Source: Streptomyces coryli (GTDB lineage: Bacteria > Actinomycetota > Actinomycetes > Streptomycetales > Streptomycetaceae). From it: a DNA stretch of 35,886 bases. Each line of letters starts with the position of its first letter. Within the stretch, counting starts at the first letter, position 1. The notes beneath the pieces were generated by a model. The model searched no databases. It had not been told where the DNA came from and was given only the letters and a program-made list of their open reading frames with translations. The position numbers and the translations under genes are program-made. The DNA is taken from assembly GCF_011044975.1 (NCBI RefSeq), contig NZ_JAAKZV010000061.1, positions 1 to 35,886 on the forward strand, in the 5' to 3' direction. Shown here one piece after another: positions 6,937 to 13,785 of the stretch.

Positions 6937-8337
6937 CTATGCCGCGTCCCCCCGCCACTGCGGGAGGTCGCCTCCGAGCCGGCCGGGCGGCGCGGCCCAG
7001 TCCGCGGGACCGCCGTCGTGGCGGATCGGGGACCGCGCGTGCCGGATCAGGCCGAGTGAGCTGGGGGTTTCGGCCAGCCAGTCCTCCGGGTCGTACGGGC
7101 CGGGCGCGGGCGCGTCCGCTGCCCGCGGGGCCGTCAGCAGCCAGTGCGCGGTCTGGGCGAGCGAAAAGGTCGCGGTGTACGTGCCGCCGGTCTCGAGCCG
7201 CTCGGTGAGCGCGCGCAGCACGGCCGCCGCGATCAGATAGCCGGTGGCGTGGTCGAGCGCCTGCGCCGGCAGCACGCCCGGGGTGCCGTCGGCGGCGCGC
7301 TGCACCGCGGCGATGCCGGTCGCCGCCTGTACGAGGCTGTCGAAGCCGCGCCGCTCGCCCCACGGCCCGTCATCGCCCCAGGCGCTGAGCCGGGCGATCA
7401 CCAGTCCCGGCCGCCGCTCGGCGAGCGCCGCGGCGCCGAGGCCGAAGCGGTCGAGCGCGCCGGGGCGGTAGGCGGTGACGACGACGTCGGCGCTGTCGAG
7501 CAGCTCGTCGAAGGCGCGGCGGTCGGCGGCCGCGCCCAGGTCCAGGGTGGCGGACCGCTTGCCGAAGCCGGTGTCGTTGTGCGCGTCCTGGCTCTCCGGC
7601 AGCCTCGGCCCGTCGACGCGCAGCACGTCCGCCCCGAGCAGGGCGAGGGTGCGGGTGGCGACGGGGCCGGAGATGACGCGGGTCAGGTCGAGCACGCGGA
7701 TGCCCGCGGCGGGCAGCCCGGCTTCGTCGAGCCGGCGGGGCGCGCCGGCCTCCTCCCGCTCCAGGCTGAACAGCGGTCGCCCGGCGACCAGTCGCCCCTG
7801 CTCACTCGCCGCCCACTCCTCGGGCTCCCGCGCGGCGACGGCGAGCCCGCCGGCCGCGAACACGTCACGCTCGACGTCCTCGGGCCGCCGCTTCGCCAGC
7901 TCGGCCGCGACCCGCTCCACCACCCCTTCCCCGTCCGCGACGCCGAGCGCCGCGAGCAGCCGCGCCCGGTGGTGCGGATAGTTCGCGTGCGTACGGATCC
8001 AGCCGCCGTCCGCCGCCCAGAACCGGGACAGCGGCGCGAAGTTCTCCGCGGCCCGCCCGTCCACCCGCAGCTGCCGCTCGCTCACGAACGCGGTGGCCAC
8101 CGCGCCGTCGTCGACTCGCACCCGGGGCACTTGAAGCGCGTCCCCGCCACGCCGCCGCGCGGCCAGCTCCGCCGCGGCGAGCGAGGCCACCGCCACCGAT
8201 CCGCGGGCCAGCGCCATGACCGGCAACCGAGCAGGCAGCAGCCCCGCGGGCCCTCCGTACTCGACCCGCTCCAGCAGCTCCGCGTCCCCGCCGAGCCCTG
8301 CCCACGCCGACCTGCTCACATCCGCTTCTTCGCGCAT
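6937..8337 (-). CDS. CoA transferase family III (CaiB/BaiF)
   Basis: At up to 466 residues this belongs to the CaiB/BaiF family of CoA transferases. The core begins with GIRVLDLTRVISGPVATRTL, continues with LGADVLRVDGPR, FGKRSATLDL and VVVTAYRPGALDRFG, and reaches GFDSLVQAATGIA. The aspartate in ALDHATGY sits where the family places the catalytic Asp that forms the acyl anhydride. The N-terminal 200 residues are an Ala-rich extension with pieces of a second, degenerate copy of the fold. The start is uncertain: the ATG at 8337 has no ribosome site, and a GTG at 8319 is also possible. It is divergent from a phosphotransferase whose start lies only 8 bp away. Confidence 0.82.
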   Translation of the reverse strand: MREEADVSRSAWAGLGGDAELLERVEYGGPAGLLPARLPVMALARGSVAVASLAAAELAARRRGGDALQVPRVRVDDGAVATAFVSERQLRVDGRAAENFAPLSRFWAADGGWIRTHANYPHHRARLLAALGVADGEGVVERVAAELAKRRPEDVERDVFAAGGLAVAAREPEEWAASEQGRLVAGRPLFSLEREEAGAPRRLDEAGLPAAGIRVLDLTRVISGPVATRTLALLGADVLRVDGPRLPESQDAHNDTGFGKRSATLDLGAAADRRAFDELLDSADVVVTAYRPGALDRFGLGAAALAERRPGLVIARLSAWGDDGPWGERRGFDSLVQAATGIAAVQRAADGTPGVLPAQALDHATGYLIAAAVLRALTERLETGGTYTATFSLAQTAHWLLTAPRAADAPAPGPYDPEDWLAETPSSLGLIRHARSPIRHDGGPADWAAPPGRLGGDLPQWRGDAA

Positions 8338-8345
8338 GCCGCGGA

Positions 8346-9377
8346 GTGTACGTTCACCCGGTGTCCGGCCACGAAGAGCTCCCCCACAACCGCAACAACC
8401 AGGCCACCGGCGGCATCTGGCGGGTGCCGGAGCGCGGTGCCGTACTCAAGGTCTGCACCCCGGGCGACGGCGGCGCGACCGGATGGGCGACGAGCGACGA
8501 GCCGCGGCACTGGAACCACTGGCGGCGTGAAGTCCTCGCGTATCAGAGCGGTCTGGCGGAGAGCGCCTTCGCCGACGGCGGCGTGACCGCGCCGCGGCTG
8601 CGCGACCTGGAGACGCGGGCGGACGGCTCGGTCGCGCTGTGGCTGGAGGATGTGGCCGGACTCGCCGGGACCGGCTGGACCGTCGCGCAGTTGGGGGACT
8701 TCGCGCGGCGGCTCGGCGCGGGGCAGGCCCGGTGGGCGGCGGACGGGCTGCCGCCGCATGCGTGGCTGTCCCGGCGGTGGTTGCGGCAGTACGTGCGGTA
8801 CATCGGCGCCAAGGACGTACCGGAGCAGCTCGATTGGGACCACCCGGTCGCGGCGGCGGCCTGGCCGGAGGAGCTGCGCGGCGGGCTGCGGCGGCTGTGG
8901 GAGAAGCGCGAGTATCTCTTCGCGGCGGCGGAGGCGGCGCCGCGGACGCTGTGCCATCTCGACGTCTGGCCGATGAACCTGATCGCGGCGGCGGACGGCC
9001 GGAGCGTGCTGCTGGACTGGGCGTTCGTCGGGGACGGCGCGGTCGGGGAGGACGCGGCGAACCTGATCGTGGACTCCGTATCGGACGGGCTGATCGACGC
9101 CGGGCTGCTTCCCGGGATCCACGAGGCGGTGCTGGAGGGCTATCTCGCCGGGCTGCGCGAGGCCGGGAGCCGCGTGCCCGAGGGTGAGGTGCGGCGGGCG
9201 GTCGCGGCTTCCGGGGCCGCCAAGTACGCGTGGCTGGCGCCGATGATGCTGGCCCGGCTGGCGGCGGGGGTGCCGGTCGGCTCGGCTTCGTACGACGCGG
9301 GCGGGGGTGCCGAGGAGGTGCTGCGGCGCCGGCGGGGGATGTGCGAGCTGCTGGTGCGGTGGGCGGACGCCGCGTAG
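8346..9377 (+). CDS. Aminoglycoside phosphotransferase-fold kinase
   Basis: The protein, up to 343 residues, has the APH/choline-kinase fold. LCHLDVWPMNLI holds the catalytic-loop aspartate and the magnesium-binding asparagine, and VLLDWAFVGDG holds the second metal aspartate. An N-terminal NNQATGGIWRV followed by VLKVCTP resembles the nucleotide-binding lobe, with the lysine of VLKV. It probably phosphorylates a hydroxyl on a small molecule; antibiotic resistance cannot be concluded. The start is either the GTG at 8346 or the GTG at 8361; neither has a convincing ribosome site. Its TAG stop is the first three bases of a 29-bp tandem array. Confidence 0.8.
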   Translation: MYVHPVSGHEELPHNRNNQATGGIWRVPERGAVLKVCTPGDGGATGWATSDEPRHWNHWRREVLAYQSGLAESAFADGGVTAPRLRDLETRADGSVALWLEDVAGLAGTGWTVAQLGDFARRLGAGQARWAADGLPPHAWLSRRWLRQYVRYIGAKDVPEQLDWDHPVAAAAWPEELRGGLRRLWEKREYLFAAAEAAPRTLCHLDVWPMNLIAAADGRSVLLDWAFVGDGAVGEDAANLIVDSVSDGLIDAGLLPGIHEAVLEGYLAGLREAGSRVPEGEVRRAVAASGAAKYAWLAPMMLARLAAGVPVGSASYDAGGGAEEVLRRRRGMCELLVRWADAA

Positions 9378-9526
9378 CGCTCAGCGCTTACCCGCGCACC
9401 GCATAGCGCTCAGCGCTTACCCGCGCACCGCATAGCGCTCAGCGCCTGCCCGCGCACCGCATAGCGCTCAGCGCCTGCCTCGTCGGCGCGCGCCGCGTAG
9501 CGCTCAGCGCTTGCCCGCGCGCCGCC
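9375..9526. repeat. 29-bp tandem array between convergent genes
   Basis: Five copies begin TAGCGCTCAGCGC, at 9375, 9404, 9433, 9462 and 9498. Copies 1-3 are 29 bp each; copies 1 and 2 are identical and copy 3 differs by two bases. Copy 4 is stretched to 36 bp. Copy 1 supplies the TAG stop of the phosphotransferase and copy 5 supplies the TGA stop and last codons of the DedA gene. Each copy contains AGCGCTCAGCGCT, a near-perfect palindrome. It may act as a bidirectional transcription barrier. Confidence 0.88.
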
Positions 9527-10181
9527 GGCCCGAGCCCGACTTCACCAGGCGGATCACCACCAGCGCCACCAGCGCCGCCGCCGCGACCGCCAGCACCACC
9601 TTCGAGTACACCCCGACGATGTCCGACACCTCGTGCCAGCGGGACCCGAGCCCGTACCCGGCCAGCACGAAGATCGCGTTCCACAGCGCGCTGCCCGCCG
9701 CGGTCAGGCCGAGGAAGACCGGCAGCCGCATCCGTTCGACGCCCGCCGGGATCGAGATGAGGCTGCGGAAGACCGGGATGAAGCGGCCGAAGAACACCGC
9801 CTTGGTGCCGTGCCGCAGGAACCACGCCTCCGTGCGGTGGACGTCCGAGGCCTTCACCAGCGGCAACTTCTCGGCGATCGCCACCACCCGGTCGCGGCCG
9901 AGCAGCGCGCCCACCCAGTACAGCGCCAGCGCGCCGACCACCGAGCCGAGCGTCGTCCACACCAGCGCGGCCACCAGGCTCATCCCGCCCTGGCTCGCCG
10001 TGAAGCCGGCCAGCGGCAGGATGATCTCGCTGGGCAGGGGCGGGAAGAGGTTCTCCAGGGCGATGGCGAGGCCCGCGCCGGGGGCGCCCAGCGACTCCAT
10101 CAGGTCGGCCGCCCAGCCGGCGATGCCGCCGACGGGGGCGCCGTCCGTACCGCCGCTGCTCAGCACTGCGTACTCGATCAT
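9504..10181 (-). CDS. DedA family membrane protein
   Basis: This 225-residue integral membrane protein carries the two DedA/VTT signatures: ENLFPPLPSEIILPLAGF near the N-terminus and FFGRFIPVFRSLISIPAGV in the middle, followed by ERMRLPVFL. Hydrophobic segments fit 4-6 membrane spans with a re-entrant loop, and the last span, about residues 188-208, is followed by a basic tail (GSGRRRAGKR). DedA proteins are implicated in undecaprenyl-phosphate and phospholipid flipping and in envelope homeostasis. The start at 10181 (MIEYAVLSS) was preferred over a longer reading from 10238, which is hydrophilic and lacks a ribosome site. It is divergent from the sensor kinase. Confidence 0.9.
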   Translation of the reverse strand: MIEYAVLSSGGTDGAPVGGIAGWAADLMESLGAPGAGLAIALENLFPPLPSEIILPLAGFTASQGGMSLVAALVWTTLGSVVGALALYWVGALLGRDRVVAIAEKLPLVKASDVHRTEAWFLRHGTKAVFFGRFIPVFRSLISIPAGVERMRLPVFLGLTAAGSALWNAIFVLAGYGLGSRWHEVSDIVGVYSKVVLAVAAAALVALVVIRLVKSGSGRRRAGKR

Positions 10182-10240
10182 GACTACGACGGTACGTAAA
10201 GAACGAGCAAAAACGTAATGCGGACGGCCACCCGGCACTC

Positions 10241-10256
10241 CTGCGGAAAACCGCAG
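10241..10256. promoter_or_regulatory. Inverted repeat upstream of the sensor kinase
   Basis: CTGCGG-AAAA-CCGCAG is a perfect 6-bp inverted repeat with an AAAA loop. It sits 35 bp before the sensor kinase ATG, in the roughly 110-bp gap to the divergent DedA gene. It could be an operator or a hairpin in the kinase mRNA leader. The rest of this gap holds two ACGTAA direct repeats and nothing else I can name. Confidence 0.4.
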
Positions 10257-10291
10257 TCCCCCGCCCGTCCCGCTCCGCTACCGTGGCGATC

Positions 10292-11434
10292 ATGCCCCAC
10301 TCCCTGCGCCGCTGGCTCCGCCTTGCCGCGGGGCTGCTGGCCGGGGCCGTCACGGCGCTCGCCGAGCTGCTGCTCACCGTCGCCGCCGGGCCGTGGCTCG
10401 TCGCCACCCCGGCCCGGCCGCGCGCCCGCCGCCCGCTGTACGCCGCGAGCGCCCGGCTCACGCGGCTGGAGCAGCGGCGCATGGCCGCCTTTTACGCGAC
10501 GCCCGCCACCGGCCCGGCGGCCGGTCCACGCACGCTGCGGTACGTCGCCGCGCGGTGGGCGATCGGGTTCCTGGGCGCGCTGGTGCTGCTCACGGCCGTC
10601 ATCGGCGCCGGCTACACCTCGTCGCTGCTGTGGGTGTGGTTCGTGCTGGACCTGGACTACCCGCTCAACGTCCTGCTCGCCGGCCTCGCCGGGATCTTCC
10701 TGCTCTTCCTCGCCGCTCAGGCCGTCTACGGCGTCGCCACCCTGGACGCGAACGCCGCCCACCACTTCCTCGGGCCCAGCCACGAGGCGCAGCTGCGGCA
10801 TCGCATCGGCGAGCTGGCCGCCACCCGCGCCGGCGTCGTCGAGGCCGTGCACGACGAGCGCCGCCGGATCGAGCGCGATCTGCACGACGGCGTGCAGCAG
10901 CGGCTCGTCGTGCTCGGCATGCTCATCGGCCGCGCCCGGCGCGCGTCCGCCCGGGACCCGGAGAACTCAACGAAGACAGCGGAGCTGCTGCGGCAGGCGC
11001 ACGAGGAGTCCCGGCAGGCGCTGACCGAGCTGCGCGAAGTCGCGTGGCGGGTCTATCCGACCTCGCTCGACGAGGAGGGGCTGCGGGCGGCGCTGGAGAC
11101 GGTCGCCGAGCGGTCCACGCTGCCGGTCGACGTGGCGTACGAGCTGCCCGCGCCGCTGCCGGACGCGCAGCGCACGGTGGCGTACTTCGTCGCGTCCGAG
11201 GCCGTCACCAACGCCATCAAGCACGCGGGCGCCGCCCGTATCGCCATCCGGCTGGCGCCTTCTCAAGCGGGCGCCCTGCTCACCGTCACCGACGACGGCC
11301 GCGGCGGCGCCGACCCCGCGGGCGGCGGGCTCACCGGCCTGGCCAGGCGGGTCGCCGCGCTGGACGGCCATTTCGCCGTCGACAGCCCGCCCGGCGGGCC
11401 CACCACGATCACCGCGGAGCTGCCGTGCGCGTAA
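10292..11434 (+). CDS. NarL/DesK-type sensor histidine kinase
   Basis: The protein is 380 residues. The N-terminal third has three hydrophobic segments (about residues 10-35, 88-110 and 125-148), so it is a membrane sensor without a large extracytoplasmic domain. The HisKA_3 phosphoacceptor is in RRRIERDLHDGVQQRL, with His at about 198. The ATPase N-box is ASEAVTNAIKHA, and the G-box region is VTDDGRGGADPAGGGLTGLARRV split over two motifs. It phosphorylates the response regulator encoded next; the signal is unknown. The ATG at 10292 or an in-frame GTG at 10283 may be used; no clear ribosome site marks either. The 3' end overlaps the regulator gene by 10 nt. Confidence 0.9.
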   Translation: MPHSLRRWLRLAAGLLAGAVTALAELLLTVAAGPWLVATPARPRARRPLYAASARLTRLEQRRMAAFYATPATGPAAGPRTLRYVAARWAIGFLGALVLLTAVIGAGYTSSLLWVWFVLDLDYPLNVLLAGLAGIFLLFLAAQAVYGVATLDANAAHHFLGPSHEAQLRHRIGELAATRAGVVEAVHDERRRIERDLHDGVQQRLVVLGMLIGRARRASARDPENSTKTAELLRQAHEESRQALTELREVAWRVYPTSLDEEGLRAALETVAERSTLPVDVAYELPAPLPDAQRTVAYFVASEAVTNAIKHAGAARIAIRLAPSQAGALLTVTDDGRGGADPAGGGLTGLARRVAALDGHFAVDSPPGGPTTITAELPCA

Positions 11435-12069
11435 TGCTGGCCGATGACTCGACGCTGCTCCGCGAGGGCCTCGCGCGGCTGCTCGCCGACGAGGGGCACG
11501 AGGTCGCCGCGGCGGTCGGGGACGCCGACGCGCTCCTCGACGCGGTGGCGGCGGACCCGCCGGACGCGGTCGTCGTGGACGTGCGGATGCCGCCGACGCA
11601 CACCGACGAGGGGCTGCGCGCGGCGCTGCGGCTGCGCGCCGAGCGGCCGGCGGTCGGGGTGCTGGTGCTGTCCCAGTACGTCGAGCGGCGGTACGCCACC
11701 GAGCTGCTGACGACGGCGCCCGAGGGCGTCGGCTATCTGCTCAAGGACCGGGTCGTGGAGGTCGACGAGTTCCTCGACGCCCTGGAGCGCGTCGGCTCCG
11801 GCCGGACGGCCTTCGACCCCGAGGTGGTACGGCAGCTGCTCGCCCGCAGCAGCCACACGGACCCGCTGGAGCGGCTGACCGCGCGGGAGTCGGAGGTGCT
11901 GGCCGCGATGGCGGCCGGGCACACCAACGCGGCGATCGCGCAGCGGCTTTACGTCTCCCAGAGCGCCGTGGAGAAGCACGTCAACGCCATCTTCGACAAG
12001 CTCGATCTGGGCGGCAGGGAAGGATACAGCCGACGGGTACTGGCCGTGCTGCGCTATCTCGGTTCGTGA
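11425..12069 (+). CDS. NarL/FixJ-family response regulator
   Basis: This 214-residue protein has an N-terminal receiver domain. It shows the acidic pocket in MLADDS, the phosphoacceptor aspartate in AVVVDVRMPP, the switch residue in LVLSQY, and the conserved lysine in YLLKDRV. A C-terminal LuxR-type helix-turn-helix covers LTARESEVLAAMAAGHTN and SQSAVEKHVNAIFDKL. The GTG start at 11425 has GGAG 5 nt upstream, inside the kinase gene, and gives the usual MRVMLADDS beginning; an ATG at 11434 is the alternative. The overlap implies translational coupling with the kinase. No target operator can be named. Confidence 0.92.
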   Translation: MRVMLADDSTLLREGLARLLADEGHEVAAAVGDADALLDAVAADPPDAVVVDVRMPPTHTDEGLRAALRLRAERPAVGVLVLSQYVERRYATELLTTAPEGVGYLLKDRVVEVDEFLDALERVGSGRTAFDPEVVRQLLARSSHTDPLERLTARESEVLAAMAAGHTNAAIAQRLYVSQSAVEKHVNAIFDKLDLGGREGYSRRVLAVLRYLGS

Positions 12070-12103
12070 TGCCCGCGCGCTGCCGAGCGCACATGATGGG
12101 GCC

Positions 12104-12229
12104 ATGACCTCACGCGACCGGCTGCCGGAAGTGCTCGCCGCCCCTGCCCGCCCCGCCCTGGCGCAGGCAGGCATAACGCGGTTCCGGGCAGCACCGGCCG
12201 CCGCGGGTCCGTCCTTTGCCGCCGGGTAA
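12104..12229 (+). pseudogene. Internally deleted remnant of a small helix-hairpin-helix protein
   Basis: A 41-codon frame begins MTSRDRLPEVLAAPARPALA and continues QAGITRF, then loses coding character and ends PSFAAG. Short actinomycete helix-hairpin-helix proteins, as I remember them, start in this way, continue through a hairpin with a GMGPKA-type motif, and end in GLSFA-like residues. Here the whole hairpin core is missing. The simplest reading is an in-frame internal deletion that left the two ends. It could instead be a real 41-residue peptide gene. Confidence 0.4.
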
Positions 12230-12329
12230 GCCGGGCGGACGCCAGATCCGCATCAAGGTCAGGCCCAAGCCCCGGGAGCTGCCGCCGCTGGACCGCCGTA
12301 CGCCCAGCGGCCGGCCGCTGCCCTACTGA
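12216..12329 (+). CDS. Possible small basic protein
   Basis: A 37-codon frame from a TTG at 12216 encodes a basic, proline-rich peptide containing QIRIKVRPKPREL and ending PSGRPLPY. Of the last 27 codons, 26 end in G or C, which looks like genuine Streptomyces coding sequence. No ATG or GTG start or ribosome site is visible, and the frame is closed by a TAA upstream near 12175. It may be the tail of a gene whose beginning was lost with the neighbouring remnant. I do not recognise the family. Confidence 0.3.
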   Translation: MPPGKPGGRQIRIKVRPKPRELPPLDRRTPSGRPLPY

Positions 12330-12331
12330 GA

Positions 12332-12353
12332 CCCGTGTTTTACGGGCCGGCCC
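12332..12353. terminator. Small hairpin and GC palindrome between convergent genes
   Basis: CCCGT-GTTTT-ACGGG (12332-12346) is a 5-bp stem with a T-rich loop. It overlaps the perfect palindrome GGGCCGGCCC (12344-12353), which abuts the stop codon of the SseB-like gene. Its position between convergent units fits a bidirectional terminator, though it is weak. Confidence 0.4.
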
Positions 12354-12758
12354 TCAACCCTCGCGGGCCAGCAGCGTCCGTACGCCCTCCGCCGGCAGCG
12401 TCAGGGCCTCAGGGACGCCCGCGTCGATCGTCAGCATCACGTCGTCGCTCGGCCAGCGGGCGGCGAGGACGCCGAGCGGGATCCGCAGGTAGTTCTCCAC
12501 GCCCGGCAGCGCCTGCGCCAGCCGTGGCTCGGAGGTGAACACCGGCACCTGGTGCTCCCCGTCCTGCTCGATCACCGGCAGCATCACCTGGTCGGGCTGC
12601 TCCGGGTCCTGCGCGCCGGCGGGCACCGGCACCAGGACGTCGCTGGCGGCGAGGGTATCCAGCGCCGCGGCGTCGTCCGAGGTGCCCGCGAGGGCGGTCA
12701 GCGCCATCTGGGCCGGGGACGCGTTCCCGTCGGGGCTCTGCATAGGCATGTCGGTCAT
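12354..12758 (-). CDS. SseB family protein
   Basis: The 134-residue protein contains a single SseB-type domain: LDTLAASDVLVPVPAGAQ, VMLPVIEQDGEHQVPVFTSE and VENYLRIPLGVLAARWPSD, with each segment matching the order in the enhanced-serine-sensitivity family. SseB-like domains in actinomycetes have no settled biochemical role. The start at 12758 (MTDMPMQSPDG) has a weak GGGAA-type site; a longer reading from 12836 runs through sequence that looks non-coding. It lies 103 bp downstream of the PrmC-like gene on the same strand. Confidence 0.8.
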   Translation of the reverse strand: MTDMPMQSPDGNASPAQMALTALAGTSDDAAALDTLAASDVLVPVPAGAQDPEQPDQVMLPVIEQDGEHQVPVFTSEPRLAQALPGVENYLRIPLGVLAARWPSDDVMLTIDAGVPEALTLPAEGVRTLLAREG

Positions 12759-12853
12759 GGTGATTCCCAATCTCTTCGCTGTGACGGCGGGCCGCGCATA
12801 CCCGAGTCCCCTCGCGTCATGCGCCCATGCACTCAATCGGACGGAAGCGATCG

Positions 12854-12866
12854 AGTAACCGTTACT
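12854..12866. promoter_or_regulatory. 13-bp palindrome at the PrmC-like stop codon
   Basis: AGTAAC-C-GTTACT is a perfect inverted repeat that includes the TAA stop of the PrmC-like gene. It lies about 100 bp upstream of the SseB-like gene on the same strand, so it may be an operator for that gene. The remaining part of the 103-bp gap shows nothing distinctive. Confidence 0.35.
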
Positions 12867-13653
12867 TCAGGCCCTCGACCACCGTCGCGCCGAGCTCCTC
12901 CGACCAAGCCGACCGCGCGTCAAGACCGCCCTCCGCGAAGGCGGCCACCGCGGCCGCCCGCTGCGCCTCACTCGTCTCGCTCAGCACCGTCCCGCCCGGC
13001 GCCAGCCACGCGCGCGCCTCCGCCGCCACCCGCCGCAGCACGCCGAGCCCGTCCGCGCCGCCGTCCAGCGCGACGCGCGGCTCGTGATCCCGGGCCTCCC
13101 CCGGCAGCAGCGCGATCTCGTCGCTCGGCACGTACGGCACATTCGCCACCAGCACGTCCACCCGGCCACGCAGCCCGGCGGGCAGGGCCGTGAAGAGATC
13201 GCCTTCGTACGTCCGGCCGCCCACCGCCGCGACATTCCGCGCGGCGCACCGCACCGCGGCGGGCTCGACATCGGCGGCGTGCAGCTCGGCGTCCCGTAGC
13301 GCCCGCACCACCGCCGCGCCCACCGCGCCCGTGCCGCAGCACAGGTCGACGACCACGGCGGCGCGCCCGGCCGGCGCCGCCGCCACCGCGCGCTCCACCA
13401 GGAACTCGGTCCGCCGCCGCGGCACGAACACCCCGGCGTCCACTGCGACCCGCCGTCCGCAGAACTCCGCCCATCCCAGCACCTGTTCAAGCGGCAGCCC
13501 CGCCGCCCGCCGCGCCGCCATGTCGTCGATCTCCGCGGGGTTACGGGCGGTGGCGGCGATCATGTCCGCCTCCTCCTCCGCGAAGACGCAGCCGGCGGCG
13601 CGCAGCCGGGCGATGAGGGCGGTGTGGGAGGCGGGGTCGAGCGAGAGGTTCAT
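12862..13653 (-). CDS. PrmC/HemK-related N5-glutamine methyltransferase homologue
   Basis: This 263-residue protein has a helical N-terminal domain and a class I SAM-binding domain with motif I VVDLCCGTGAVG (about residues 101-112). The family's catalytic N-P-P-Y appears as NVPY (residues 171-174) in VLVANVPYVPSDE. It also has VFVPRRRTEFLVERAV, equivalent to the PrmC segment before motif I. It resembles the actinobacterial PrmC-related group annotated as a putative protein-(glutamine-N5) methyltransferase of unknown substrate. It is unlikely to be the release-factor enzyme itself, which normally sits beside prfA and keeps NPPY. The start at 13653 has an AAGGGCGG site; the gene is divergent from the ROK regulator. 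Confidence 0.8.
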   Translation of the reverse strand: MNLSLDPASHTALIARLRAAGCVFAEEEADMIAATARNPAEIDDMAARRAAGLPLEQVLGWAEFCGRRVAVDAGVFVPRRRTEFLVERAVAAAPAGRAAVVVDLCCGTGAVGAAVVRALRDAELHAADVEPAAVRCAARNVAAVGGRTYEGDLFTALPAGLRGRVDVLVANVPYVPSDEIALLPGEARDHEPRVALDGGADGLGVLRRVAAEARAWLAPGGTVLSETSEAQRAAAVAAFAEGGLDARSAWSEELGATVVEGLK

Positions 13654-13760
13654 TCCGCCCTTCTTACACCACGGGGCGGCCGGCGGGTCCCGCGCTCCCG
13701 GGGTTCGGCAGGGGTGCTGCAAAAGATCCGGGATCAGCCTCTTCTCAAGTCCCCGGCATT

Positions 13761-13785
13761 ATGCAAGAGTCCTGCATCATGCAGG
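13761..13785. promoter_or_regulatory. ROK operator: three TGCAT half-sites overlapping the start codon
   Basis: CCTGCAT-C-ATGCAGG (13771-13785) is a perfect 15-bp palindrome that contains the proposed ATG at 13779. A further ATGCA at 13761 makes ATTATGCA-7 nt-TGCATCAT, an overlapping symmetric site. The ROK protein probably binds here and represses its own operon. A separate 11-bp palindrome, GATCC-G-GGATC, lies at 13725-13735. Confidence 0.55.

Noticed and set aside
8346-9377. Antibiotic resistance gene
   Set aside because: The phosphotransferase fold is clear, but nothing in the sequence or neighbours shows an aminoglycoside or other drug substrate.
9375-9526. CRISPR array
   Set aside because: The 29-bp units follow each other directly with no unique spacers and no cas genes are nearby, so this is a simple tandem repeat.
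12862-13653. Release-factor methyltransferase prmC itself
   Set aside because: The catalytic motif is NVPY, not NPPY, and no prfA gene is adjacent.
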